Below the pieces are notes generated by a model, which made no database searches, was not told the origin of the DNA, and was given only the letters and a program-made list of their open reading frames with translations. A stretch of DNA of 64,000 nucleotides from Periconia sp. R9002 (taxonomy: Eukaryota; Ascomycota; Dothideomycetes; Pleosporales; Periconiaceae): assembly GCA_023627715.1 (NCBI GenBank), contig JAMAHW010000040.1:1-64000 (forward strand). Direction: 5' to 3'. This document shows positions 11,307 through 22,370 of the stretch, piece after piece (positions within the stretch are counted from its first letter, which is position 1; every line of letters begins with the position of its first letter). A program made the position numbers and the translations under genes.

Positions 11307-13284
11307 TTAAGCCCTTCTCCGCACCCTAACTCTCTTTTCAAGGGGAGCATGCATTAAACCAAAACCCATGTGCCACGGCCCCTCACCAGGTATCTCCTTA
11401 ATGTCATAATGCAGATTGATGTAGGCAAGAATAATACGCATGGCCCGGCTGGCGTAAAATCTTCCTGAGCTAGTTGATACTCGGTCAAACCTTCGATACT
11501 TATAAGCTGGGGGATATTCATCTTACCAGATATGTCGACCCGTGCCAAAAGCGAAGAAATCGGATCCACTGTAAGGCAAAACATGATCGCGCTCCAGCCA
11601 CCTGTCTGGATTGAACGATGTCGGATTAACCCAATAACGAGGATCACTGTGAACCTGATCGGTTGGAATCCCGACATCGAAACCTTCTGGAATGTACGTC
11701 TCGTCGGAAAAGGTATACCCTCCCTTTTTTACGCAACTCCGGCGCACGGTCGCGTATATTAGCGGCTCAGTTCTCAACGTTTCTGCGATGAAGCAGTCAT
11801 GGTACTTCAGTTTGGCGAGCTCATCAGCTTTCCAAGTCTCCGGACGGCCAGGGTTTTGAAATACTTCTTGCGCTTCGTTTCGAAGACGATCGGCCAAAGC
11901 AGGATAAGCGATCAACCTCTCAAGAAGATGATGCGAAACTGTGCCCATAGTCTGATGTTGGTATCTCTAGTCAGCATTTTCACTAGTGGATCAATGTTGT
12001 GAAGACAGATTGCAACTGTCACATGACTACCACGAAGTTACGGCACGATGCAGCTTGTACTCAGGAACACTTACATGAATAGCAGGAAAGTGCTGTAGCA
12101 CGACCCTGCTGGACATGTTGGTTGCGTCAGAAAACCTCTCATCGGGAATCTTTGCCGCCGTCGCCATTACCGACGCAACAAAGTCATCCTCATCATCCAT
12201 CTTTCTGCCACTCTCGACTAGCCGCTTCTTCTCTTTGAACAGCTTTTTGAGGTAGTTTTTTTCTAGCGCTCCTTTCCGTAATGATATCGGAAGACATACG
12301 ATCTGTCTGATAAATCTTTGCAGGGACCGTTAGCTAGATTAGATCCTCTCTTGCTATGAGATGCGTGTACGTACGGCTTGGTCACCTCTGGAAAAAGATT
12401 GACGAGCCAAACACACGTGACAATGGCTTGCAAAAGGTTAAGAAGCAGCTTGATATAATGCTTGTTTTGTGCGAGTTCTTTCCCCACATATAGCCTGCTC
12501 ACATTCATGGTCGCAACCATCAACATTGACTCGTGAGATTTGATCTCCCTCCATTCGCCACTGTTTTTGGTGGACGATATATTCTCCGTTGCAGATCCAG
12601 AATATTCGAACACATCATCACATAATTTGGCCAGCTCTGCTGCGATCGTCGACACGTCTGTACTAATTGATCGGTTCAGAACTCTGTTGAACCCGACCCG
12701 ATATGGTGCAGTCGGTTTCATACCCCAGGTCGGATCAGGTAGCGTATGCCACGGCTGTATGAGCTTGAATTGTACAACACTGGCACTCAGTTGTGAATCG
12801 AGCGCGGAGCGAAATTCTGCGTCCAAGCTTGCGGGAATCAAAATGAGGGGACCGAAATACATTGATGGGATCACGAAAGCCCTCTCTGGATTCTGTGCTA
12901 TTAGATACACCTTCCTGCTCATTAAAGAGATGACATCTTTTTAGAGAGTTCAAGGGGAAACGGAAGAGGTCTGGGATGGCTAGCGATCAACAACTACGTT
13001 TTGCTCGATGCTCGTAACTTCGAAAAATGATAGATGGGTAAGAAATACGGGCTTACTGCTTGATATCGCTCGGCTAGCATGACGCGCATATCCCAAATGC
13101 CGCGAAAAAAGTCACGCCAATACGTGAATACGTTGTATTCTGGACGCTTCAATTGCCTCGCCACGGTGTTGACCCGGCGCATTACCAGATATTCTCTCCA
13201 TATTTTGATAACTAGACAACCACCGACAAACAGTTGAATAACTCGCATGGTAGACCCTCCACAGTCAATGGCCAAGAGATTCAT
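11307..13284 (-). CDS. Cytochrome P450 monooxygenase, putative triterpene tailoring
   Basis: Five-exon model on the minus strand: 13284-13049, 12914-12375, 12306-12075, 11951-11527 and 11469-11307, totalling 1596 nt (531 residues). The first junction is tentative, and an alternative acceptor at 11966 adds five residues. Visible P450 features are an N-terminal hydrophobic anchor (residues about 13-35), an FPAIH segment in the position of the oxygen-binding I helix, ETLR (the ExxR motif, near residue 392), FNPDRW, and the haem loop FAFGTGRHIC followed by SGRFYASRAM. The haem Cys (about residue 478) is split by the last intron and only appears after splicing. The AIH-type I helix is typical of fungal P450s acting on terpenes and other lipids. 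The gene lies 532 bp downstream of the squalene-hopene cyclase on the same strand, so oxidation of its product is the likely role. The substrate is inferred, not shown. Confidence 0.85.
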
Positions 13285-13816
13285 GGTTCAGAGCTGGTGA
13301 ACGATAGATGGCTTCGTTGATAAGGAAGCCTTCGTGGAGCTACACTTTGGTGTCACCAACGGTCGAGGACTCGAGCTGAAGGGTGGTGTGGGTTTGGAAC
13401 AATTGTTGTTGAACAACGAGAAGGTTTTGTGCGCGACAGGCCAGAGTAGAAATGGCAACACATTCATAGTCCTGTCAGCTAGAAAGGATCCTACGTAGCG
13501 CGGTTGCACGCGGATGCTCACCCAACTACGATTCAATTTTTCGATTCAATTGGAGGATACATGCGCTAAATGATGCATTCTGTTAACATGCTGATGTGAG
13601 CTCCATCCAAGGCGTGATGAATCATCACATCCCTGCCTTCCTCCAAGTCACATGTTTTGCTAATTAATTCAAATTGCGTCTAGGTTGCAGTCGAGAACGG
13701 GTGACTCAAAAGCATACATTGGAATGCAGAGCTTCATTCATTTCAGCTTTTCGGGCTAGATAACCACTTGGACCGCAAGCGAGACAGGAATACCCTCGTC
13801 GAGGGGTGCTCTTCTT
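13285..13816. promoter_or_regulatory. Intergenic between cyclase and P450; probable P450 promoter, with a possible coding relic
   Basis: This 532-bp gap lies between the cyclase stop and the P450 start, both on the minus strand, so it should hold the P450 promoter. On the plus strand about 64 codons (roughly 13306-13497) read as a protein-like frame beginning VDKEAFVELHFG and ending at TAG. It has no in-frame ATG and I do not recognise it. It may be a gene relic or chance. Confidence 0.4.
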
Positions 13817-15883
13817 CTATATTTTCTGTGGCCCCCGTCCCCCTTCGTCCTCACTTCCTTGACATTCCTTGAGCGCTCTCACGTACCGCCCCAGCGCCAT
13901 CATTGGGAAGTAATGCCTATAGTGCGTATATCCAAGATAGAAGTAGCCAGGAAAGCCAGTACCGGTATGGACATCCTCTGGCCAAGATGCCGCGCCTCCG
14001 GCTTTGATATCAGTTTGTCCCACTACAAGCCATGCGACTCCCTTCGTGATATTCTCATCATGCCTTGGTGATAAATGTGCCAGGAGGCCCATCAATGCCC
14101 ACGCAGTCTGCGATGGGGTTGATAGCCCAATTCCCGCCCTATTAGAGTCGACGTATGAATCTAAGCCCTCACCCCATCCGCCGTCGGCGTTCTGAGCAGA
14201 CTTTAACCACCCTAGGGCCGGAGGTATCATTTGGTGAACCCTCGGTTCATCTAAGAAGTATGACAAACCACAGAGAACATTACTTGTGCCGTATATATAG
14301 TTAACGCCCCATCGTCCGTACCAGGCTCCAAATTTTTCTTGATGTACTTCCAAATATGTAATGCCGCGTTGACAAGCATTTGAAATTGACGTAAAGAGCG
14401 ATTCGTCCAAGTCTTCCTTCGATTCAGCATGAAGACGAAGCATTAAGCCGAAAGCCTCCAGTACTCGGCCTACAATATCCGCGGAGGATGGGTCGCACAG
14501 ACTGTCCATGTCCGAAAATGGTATCGAATTTAAGAAGAACGCGTCATTCTCGACATCAAAGGCTGCCCATCCACCGTCTCGGTTTTGCATACCAAGAATC
14601 CAGGCTGCTGCCCTTGTCATGTGCATGGACCGAAGTGATGTCGGATCTTGCTTTAAAAATGCCAAGATGCCTGCTGCAGTATCGTCAATATCAGGGTACC
14701 AAGTGTTGAAATATTCAAAGCTGAAGCCTCCAGGTGGGAGCTTCGGCCTGCGTTTACGCCAGTCGCCATCCTCGACGAACACCTGACGTTCACGGGTCCA
14801 TCGCAATGCCCGTGATAAGAGGTCATCGTCCAAGTCCATGGTGCCTGCATCGCACAGCCCTCGAGCCATGAGAAAGGTATCCCATACAGGCGAGACACAT
14901 GGTTGCATCCACTTTCCATGTTTTTCATCTTTGTGACAGAAACGGTTGAGCGCCGCAAGTCCAAGGCGCACTGGTTTGTCACTCAGGTGGTAACCTTCGA
15001 GTAAGAGAGCGTAGATGGAAAGGTGCATGGGGGGGAAAATGCCCGCCCAATCTCCAGAAACTTCTTGCCGCTCAAGGAGCCAGCGAAGACAGAGTTTTAT
15101 AGCAAATTCTCTGAATGGGAGGAAACCGATGAAGCACAGCAGGCTGAGTATCCAATCTGCGATATGGAACAAAAGTGCAAGCTTGTCGGTACGCCAAAGG
15201 CTTAGGACATCCTTGGAATACGAAACATTCTTCCACTTCGGCTCGCACCAAAGCTCATCGAGATAATCGTTTTCCAGTTTTCGACCGTTTGGGAGGTCGA
15301 AAATGGGTTCACGCGTTCGGATTATGAGAAAAGGTACAATGGTAATACGGGCCCACGATGAGAACTTATAGATGTTTATAGGAAACCAGGAAGGAAGTAA
15401 AATCACCTCAGGCGGCATCTGCGGAACGGAAGTCCAGGGCAGTAACCCAAACATAGCAAGGTGAAACCTGGTGAACATACGCATCTGTGCGACGCCACCC
15501 TTTGAGAGAACATACTCACGAGCCTTCTTCATGGCATCATGATCGGGCGGCATTCCCAAAATCTTCAGAGCTAAGTATGCCTCGATAGTTGCAGAGAGAT
15601 TGCCTCCAAACGGATATTGAGGCGCAATGGCCCAACACCCGGCCGACTGTTGGTGTGAAAGGAAATGATGTTGGTAGGCCGCTCGGTCGCCTTCTTGAAT
15701 TTGGTATCCGATGGATTGAAGGAGGAAGATCCACTCAGCAGTTATCGTGACATCGGACAACATTGGACCCATCCAGTGCCCATCTTTTTCGGTTGCATCT
15801 ATAGCATATCGCGTTGCAAAGCGCAGGGCCTGCTCTGCAGCATATCTCGAGCTCTTAGTTTGCATATTTGCTCTAAGTGACAT
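13817..15883 (-). CDS. Squalene-hopene cyclase (class II triterpene cyclase)
   Basis: An intronless 2067-nt gene encodes 688 residues, the usual length for this family. It folds squalene and cyclizes it by direct protonation to hopene or hopanol-type triterpenes, normally as a membrane-associated enzyme. The catalytic DIDDTA motif (DxDDTA, residues about 398-403) separates it from fungal oxidosqualene (lanosterol) cyclases, which carry a DCTAE-type motif. QW repeats are visible, including DGGWAAF (about residue 437) and NADGGWGEG (about 565). The N-terminus has the usual alpha-helical start, with DGHW and ITAEWIFLL. The ATG at 15883 gives a full-length protein. Cyclases of this type are common in bacteria and patchy in fungi, and the absence of introns fits a bacterial origin, though that is inference. 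Two P450 genes flank it, one sharing its upstream region divergently and one downstream, suggesting a small triterpenoid locus. Confidence 0.95.
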   Translation of the reverse strand: MSLRANMQTKSSRYAAEQALRFATRYAIDATEKDGHWMGPMLSDVTITAEWIFLLQSIGYQIQEGDRAAYQHHFLSHQQSAGCWAIAPQYPFGGNLSATIEAYLALKILGMPPDHDAMKKAREYVLSKGGVAQMRMFTRFHLAMFGLLPWTSVPQMPPEVILLPSWFPINIYKFSSWARITIVPFLIIRTREPIFDLPNGRKLENDYLDELWCEPKWKNVSYSKDVLSLWRTDKLALLFHIADWILSLLCFIGFLPFREFAIKLCLRWLLERQEVSGDWAGIFPPMHLSIYALLLEGYHLSDKPVRLGLAALNRFCHKDEKHGKWMQPCVSPVWDTFLMARGLCDAGTMDLDDDLLSRALRWTRERQVFVEDGDWRKRRPKLPPGGFSFEYFNTWYPDIDDTAAGILAFLKQDPTSLRSMHMTRAAAWILGMQNRDGGWAAFDVENDAFFLNSIPFSDMDSLCDPSSADIVGRVLEAFGLMLRLHAESKEDLDESLFTSISNACQRGITYLEVHQEKFGAWYGRWGVNYIYGTSNVLCGLSYFLDEPRVHQMIPPALGWLKSAQNADGGWGEGLDSYVDSNRAGIGLSTPSQTAWALMGLLAHLSPRHDENITKGVAWLVVGQTDIKAGGAASWPEDVHTGTGFPGYFYLGYTHYRHYFPMMALGRYVRALKECQGSEDEGGRGPQKI

Positions 15884-16718
15884 TTCGCGGCTCAGAAAAG
15901 CTTAGAAGAGAGATTTGCTACAAGAATAAAGATTGTAGAATCTGTTTGGAAGATAGGGCCAACGGCTGGGGAAAAGTCAATCGCGGGTGTGCATGGCCAA
16001 CACCGCAAGCCTGATATAATGGCCTTGTGCATTGATTTTTCTACACAGCGTAGGCAGTTAATGGATTACGCTTGAATGGATAGCGTTTTAGAACGCGCAG
16101 CGCACATAGATTCGTAATGCTTACTCTACATAAACTAATCTTTATATCACATCAGCATTGGAACGTCAGCGCTAAGTGGTGCAAAGAAAGGGAATAATAT
16201 TTGTTGTTGATATCTGTCCAACGTAAGCTGCGAGCGGCAGCGGATTAGAACAACCCAATAGCATCTGGTGCCTCTGCCGAGCACAGCACGGCATACCATT
16301 CGTAATAAGCAGTAAGATTCAAAGTACTTACACTCCATTATCATTAGTAGGGGATTGGCAAGTATTCTGGTTTATATATGTGACATGTGACAACAGCGCT
16401 CCTTTTAAATACCCCCAATTCTTTACCCAGGCAACCCGCCCTTGTTCTTATATAATATTGTCATATTATCTGGGTGAGGTAGCATTCGTAAAGAAAAGAA
16501 AAAGTATCCGGCTGAATTATCGCATGCAACGGGGAAAAAAAAAGCCTGACCGACAAAGGAGGCCAGCCGCATAACAAGGCTTCACGCATAGCTTGTAAAG
16601 CAGGCGTAAGTGTCCAATTCTACGATAGGTAACAATAGGATTGCCGGCTAATAATGAAAAAGTTGAGACAGGCCACAAATTGAGTTTCGTCAGATATCAA
16701 GACTTGGAAAGCCACACG
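15884..16718. promoter_or_regulatory. Shared divergent promoter region of the cyclase and the second P450
   Basis: An 835-bp gap separates the divergent start codons of the squalene-hopene cyclase (minus) and the CYP52-like P450 (plus). No coding frame here has support. The arrangement would allow coordinated expression from one region. I did not find a palindromic transcription-factor site that I could name with confidence. Confidence 0.5.
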
Positions 16719-18345
16719 ATGACGAACTACCAGGACTCTTACAGCATTCAATTTCTAGCTATCGGCTCCGCTATGGGCCTGCTCATTCTTACAGCTAAAA
16801 CCATTAAACGGATGCAGCATCTGAAAAACGTTGCAGCAACACACGGTTGCCAGCCGCCCACTTATGAGAAGCCGTACTTTCCGGTTAACGTTCATAAAGC
16901 CTGGGAAATTGTCCGCCAATACCAAGCCCATAATATCTTGTCTTACTTCTTTAACTTGTTCCAGGTGTATGGTGACACTTTTGTGTCCCGTGTGCTCTGG
17001 ATGGACATTGTCGTAACCTCTGAACCAGAGAATATTAAGCAAATACTGCAGCATAGGTTCGATGACTTTGATATTGCGCCACTGCGTCGCCACCTTTTTC
17101 TACCGGTCACACCGCATGGAATATTCAACTGCGATGGTGCAGAATGGAGAGTGAACAGAAAGATTTTTCGGACCCAATTTGCGGACACGAGATCCATTGT
17201 CGATTTGAACATGATGGAGGACTATTTCCAGCTCATGTTGGAACGCATTCCCCGGAATGGACAGGCAGTCGACCTACAAGATATATTCATCAGGCTTATT
17301 GCGGATATTTTGGGAACGTTTGCTGTTGGTGAGCCGCTAGGATCATTGCCGACGAACCAGAAGCCAGAAAGCATAGCGATCGAGGAAGCGTTTCGGCACG
17401 TAAAAGAAAGAATCGCCCAGTTTGGCCAGTCAGGGCCTGCTCATTGGCTTTATGACTGGAAAAAATTTCGGCTAGCCAGCAACTTCATACGTGGCTATAT
17501 TGAGCGCTTCGTGAAGCAAGCAATTGAAGGTAGTTGCGATGAGCTTGCTTCGGAGAATTCTGCCCGGAAGCGTGGAGTTTCCTTCGTGCAAGGCGTAGCT
17601 TATGATACAAGCGATTTCGCCAGTATCCGCGATCAGACCACAAGTATTTATCTCGCTGGTATCGACTCCGTTGCAGGGCTACTCTCATCGATATTTTGGT
17701 ACCTTTCTCGAGACCAACGCATTTTCTCGAAGCTCAAGGAAAATGTGCTGGAAAATATAGGGCTTGACCGGCCTTCCTATGATCAGCTGCATAACGCACT
17801 ATATCTTCGCTATGTTGTTAACGAAGGTATGAATTGTGCGATATCACTTTTATACTTCTTGAAAAACTAACAGCTATAGCGATGCGCATCATGCCCGGAG
17901 TGCCATTCAACGCGAAAGTTGCGAACAAAAATACATGGCTTCCTCGCGGAGGTGGACCAGATGGAACAGCGAGCATGCTCGTGAAGAAAGGGCAAATTGT
18001 ATCATTTTGGTCGTGGGCATCACATCGCAGTGCAAGCATATTCGGTGATGATGTCGAAGAGTTCCGCCCAGAGCGATGGGAGACCATTAAGGGAAACGTA
18101 TCGGGCTACATTCCCTTCCAGTCAGGTCCGAGAGTATGTCCAGGACGTAAGTACTTCTCAGAATCTTCGAGTTTCTCCGCTCATGTGCTTGGATAGAACG
18201 CCTCGCGTTGGCAATAACGTCCTATATCGTAATTCGTTTGCTGCAAACATTCAGTTCAATCGAGAATAGAGACTTTAAAGTATGGAAAGAGAAACTTGGG
18301 CTTAGCCTTACTATAGAAAACGGTGTTATTGTCGCGCTTTCGTAA
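16719..18345 (+). CDS. Cytochrome P450, CYP52-like (alkane/fatty-acid hydroxylase type)
   Basis: Three exons, 16719-17826, 17880-18146 and 18197-18345 (introns of 53 and 50 bp), give 1524 nt and 507 residues. Reading frame extends upstream only through a TTG, so the ATG at 16719 is chosen. It encodes an N-terminal membrane segment (about residues 10-28), HGIFNCDGAEWRVNRK (helix C), YLAGIDSVAG in the I helix, and EAMR (ExxR, residues 369-372, created by splicing). It also has a LPRGGGPDG segment typical of CYP52-type enzymes, FRPERW, and FQSGPRVCPGQRLALA with the haem Cys near residue 456. In the I helix the usual AGxDT is AGIDS. CYP52 relatives hydroxylate terminal carbons of alkanes and fatty acids, but similar enzymes also act in fungal secondary metabolism. 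The divergent pairing with the cyclase suggests triterpene oxidation, which is inferred. Confidence 0.88.
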
Positions 18346-18908
18346 GGCAGTTTGTTAGGGGCATCTAAAACGTTCAATGTTAGGTAAGCAATGGCGTTAT
18401 GTCTGCCCCGCGTGTGCCTTAGTTGCATGTCATTCTCTAGCCGAGCGAGGAAGGGTTCGGGTGATGGTGAGGTTGGTGGAGTTTTAGATGCTTATTGATG
18501 TGTGCTTGATGTGAGATCAAATGCATCGTGCTATCTGTTTCCTAATTCGCCTGTCTCTGTTTTTCGGTATGCTCGCAATACCGTGTCGTGCAATGTTCCT
18601 CAAGCTGCTGTCTTCGCCCCCACGCGGGTGTGTTCGTCATGGTGATCAACCTATCCGAGACACCCCGTAATCTCCACGCTCATGTGTCGTAGAGAGATAT
18701 ATACTTTCCAGCATGGACACCTACTGGCAAGGAATCTGATATCCACGCCAGAAACCCAAAGCATTACGAAAACACTGAGATCATTTCTCCTCCCCCTTCC
18801 TACATACATACATAGTCTTGTGACCTTCCACCTCACCAACATTCATCTACCCATACAGTTTCATGACCTTGCGAAGGATACATCTCGCATAATTACCAGA
18901 TAACGGAG
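18346..18908. other. Intergenic, upstream of the FNT transporter
   Basis: No gene is supported. It contains pyrimidine-rich stretches (about 18780-18850) ahead of the transporter ATG, as is common in fungal core promoters and leaders. Confidence 0.5.
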
Positions 18909-19858
18909 ATGGCGCAACGCGAGCATGAAACCCTCGCTCCCAAGGACTGTATGTAACGTCTCAAGTGCAAACGCCTAAAGACAAGGACCACTGATACAGC
19001 CTCGCAGTGACCTCTTCGGTCGACGCGCACACTCCTGTGGAAGCACTCCGCCTAGCTGAGCAAGCAGGCATAGCGAAGGCCCACCTGACATGGATCGACC
19101 TTGTCATAAAAGCGTTCCTCGCAGGCATCTTCATCTCCCTGGGCGCCGACTTCCAGCTCGTCATCGTCGGTGGCTCTCCCGGCGTCCGCGCGAGCAACCC
19201 CTCTCTTGCGACTCTCCTCGGCGCCCTCGTCTTCCCCATTGGCTTCGTTCTCGTCATCCTCACCAACACGGAGCTTTGCACCAGCAACATGTTCGTCATG
19301 ATGTACTCGACACTGCGACGCCGCACCACTGTGTACGATCTCGCCCGCAACTGGATCGTGAGTTACATTTTCAACATGGCTGGGTGCTTGTTCTACGCAG
19401 GCGTTCTGAGTTGGTGGGCCAAGACGCTGACCACCGAGGCCGAATCGTCGTATGCCATCGCGCAGGCAGAGGGCCGCGTGAATTCCAATTGGGGCTACAG
19501 CTTCACCCGCGGCATCGGGTGCAATCTCCTGGTGGGCCTGGCCTTCTTCTTCGCCACCCAGGGCCGCGATAATCTGAGCAAGATCGCGGGCATCTATGTG
19601 CCTGTTGCAACATTCGTTGCCCTGAGCTATCAGCATTCGATTGCGAATTTCTATCTCGTGCCGATTGGGATGTTTTACGGGACCAATTTTGGCGTCGGCA
19701 AGTTCATTTGGGCGTCGGTCATACCGGTGACGTTAGGGAACATTGTTGGGGGCGCTGTTATTGGAGCGCTGGGATTCTGGATCGTGTACGGGAGGCATGA
19801 ACAGTTGGTGTGGCGACCTGGGAGCCACGACTCACATGTGTGGCGTCTGGGAGTTTGA
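18909..19858 (+). CDS. Formate/nitrite transporter (FNT) family channel
   Basis: Two exons, 18909-18948 and 19008-19858, separated by a 59-bp intron (GTATGT donor, CTGAT branch, CGCAG acceptor), give 891 nt and 296 residues. The 13-codon first exon supplies the only plausible ATG, because the long downstream frame otherwise opens with GTG. Six membrane segments are visible, as expected for the pentameric FNT fold. The family signatures are recognisable: LTNTELCTSN in the first broken helix, RGIGCNLLVGLAFF, and SYQHSIANFYLVP, which carries the conserved His of the pore. Fungal members include nitrite transporters of the nitrate-assimilation pathway. No nitrate or nitrite reductase gene is nearby, so nitrite versus formate specificity cannot be decided here. 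Plasma-membrane location is likely. Confidence 0.92.
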
Positions 19859-20365
19859 GCCTAGTTGGCAAGTCAACTCTCACCTTAGTCAAGAGATGTA
19901 AAGCGGAGTAGAAGTATTTGCAGGTTTTTAATGTGTTATAGCGGCCTAAAAACAGCCCTTACACGTATGGTTTCCGTCCTACGCATTGAGAATGAATTAA
20001 ATACCAGTCTCCAAAGAATATTACCACGGGTCCTAGGCTCTCCTACGTTGCGAAATAATTATTATTAAAAAGATCCCCGTAGATAAACACAGTAGATGTG
20101 AAGAACATATCAACTACCGGGTAGGAATACATCGGATCCTACGGCTATTAATAATAGAGTTAAAACAGATCGAAATATAGCGTATGGCTAACTGTAATTT
20201 CAAATATATATTAATGGGGGATAATATAAGGTTTAGCGAACGATACTTATTTAAATTTTATTATAGAATGCATATAAAATAGGTTTGCCCTTAGCTACAT
20301 AGGTCATAAAACAACTACCAAGCTACATTTTTAATGAGTTACTCTTATGTCCCCTCAAATTTTTA
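19859..20365. other. Intergenic, AT-rich patch
   Basis: Positions about 19990-20350 are AT-rich and enriched in TA steps, resembling a RIP-affected relic, but no element domain can be recognised. It separates the 3' ends of two convergent transporter genes. Confidence 0.45.
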
Positions 20366-22370
20366 TTATCCATCGGCATTCAAATTGAGCGGAGATCTGC
20401 ACGAGAAAGAGTTGAGCTGCTTATCCCTAAAAGCCACAATCATCCCTAAACTCATTAGAATCAGCTTGAAAAACGCAGATCCATCATTAACTTACCATCT
20501 ATAGATGCGTACATGCCAAGTCCACACATAGAGAGGGACGCGAGGAAGTATAGAACATGCCACACATTTCTTGCCACTGACAATGGACCACCGCTTCCAA
20601 AGCCACGCTTCCATCGTTGTATCGTAGATCCAGACCGCATGACCTGGCCCGTGCTAGGGTTGAAACCTTCTCCCAGCTCTGGTCTCAAGGCGTTCTTTTG
20701 TATGTCCATTCCAAGGGCGAAGAAAGGGGGAAGGGTGTATGTAAGGTTCAGCAGCATGGATGCTGCCATGATTGCTACAAAACCGAAATAGTCAGGTATA
20801 GCTTGAGGATAAATCAGCGAGGATAAGCAGCAAAGAAGTGACTCAAGTCAGTACGGAGACACGGCAATAAGTAAAAAGATAGGCTCACCAGCAGCAATCA
20901 CAAACGCAACGCTCCACCAAAACGGAACAATGAGCGCGTAGATAATCTTTCCATTTCTGCTGACCAGAAGCGGCGCCTTGAAAATATCGACGAGAATGTT
21001 GTTGTAGAGGACTTTGATACCAATGTTTCCGTATAGGCCTGCCGCAATCAAAGCGGCTATAAGCGTAATCATGTTTCCGGCGGTCTGCCATCCGTAGACG
21101 CTGACACCTTGATAACTGGGTTGGAAAGAATATTGTCCCTGGTAGTAGTAGACAAAGCTGCCGTATACAAGGTACACTGTGTAGATGAAGAACTGTGCAC
21201 CCCACATGGCTTTGATGAAGTCACGAGGTCGCCTCATCTCAGCCAGAAACTCCACGAACAGCTGAGCACCTGCATATGCCAGGACACCTTGCAGAAGGCC
21301 GTTGATGGATCCGACAAGGCTATTAGCGGGCATACCGTTGTAGTGAATTATTGCTGGATAGACGCCGTTTTCGTCTGGTTTGATAGACGAGGGATCTACT
21401 GCACTGCCAGCTGAGCCTAGTTTGCTGATGGCATAGTTCGGTGCAGAGTTTGCAATGACGCCCATCGATATGAAGATGGCGAGAAGATTAAGCCAAACGG
21501 CGAAATTGGCTACCCAGCCGTAAGCTTTCAAAGTCCGAATTTGAGTCAGCAAGAAGCCGACACAGACAAAGATGACGGGGCACACCGCATAACAAAGCCT
21601 GAACCGCGATACCTGCGATATGTTTAATCCATACTGTATAGTCACCTGACCCAGAAGCAGGAGCAAGCCGAGAGCTTGCAAGATGTTAGTAACATAACGA
21701 GCAGTGGTACCCCATGTTCGGAAAGCAAGATCCCCATAATTACGGACTGGAAATTGGTAACTGTCGAGGACAAGGAATGTTTGCCATATTAGATACCCGG
21801 AGTACCCGGCCATGAAGCCAAAAACGGTGAAAAGAACAATGCCTAACATTGTAAGCTGAGTAAGGTGAGCCGCGGCTCGAGTGTAAATCCTACCTGGACC
21901 CCACCCGAGCGTTCCCAGCGCAAATCCTACTCCATATGGCCCGATAATATCCGTGGTAATGAGATAAAAACCTTGTGGTGACGTCAGTGTGGATGAATGA
22001 GGAAGGTGATTAGGCTTCACGCACAAGCTCCAGTCGAGGCCGTTCGGAATAATCTACTGGCGTTCGTCCATTCTTCCTCCGTAACCTCGAGGTGATTGTT
22101 GGTGTTCACAACCTCATTTTCGGAGTTGGAAACTACCTGGTTGTTGTCCACTGCAAGCTCTGTCTTTTTCTTCCTTGACATCAACTCTCTCCAGTTGAGT
22201 TTTGGTTTTTCGTACGTTAGCTCTTCTTCTCGAGTTTTTTCAGCCCAATAGTAGTATTCCTCAAATGTGACATCGGGATCGTGCGGCTTGCGTTGGTGTG
22301 GTGGAATATATATCGTGCTAGGCACCACAGCGCCTGGCTCTGTAGTTGGTGTTTGAATGTTTTTCTCCAT
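20366..22370 (-). CDS. Amino-acid transporter, AAAP family
   Basis: Four exons on the minus strand, 22370-22025, 21971-20889, 20801-20496 and 20445-20366, give 1815 nt and 604 residues. All three introns (53, 87 and 50 bp) have GT-AG ends and keep phase. The hydrophilic N-terminal region of about 115 residues is followed by about eleven membrane helices. Family-like features are CFYLITTDIIGP at the first helix, ALGTLGWGPG, NLTYTLPPFF in the tenth helix region, and a C-terminal SFSCRSPL tail that only appears after the last splice. Fungal AAAP proteins import neutral or aromatic amino acids by proton symport at the plasma membrane or move them across the vacuole. The substrate cannot be assigned. 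The gene faces the FNT gene convergently. Confidence 0.9.

Noticed and set aside
19052..19636. Long minus-strand frame of 194 codons opposite the FNT gene
   Set aside because: GC-rich third positions of the FNT gene create open antisense frames; the product has no membrane segments or domains.
20000..20360. Possible second RIP-mutated transposon
   Set aside because: It is AT-rich, but no transposon domain or terminal repeat could be read, so it is kept only as an intergenic note.
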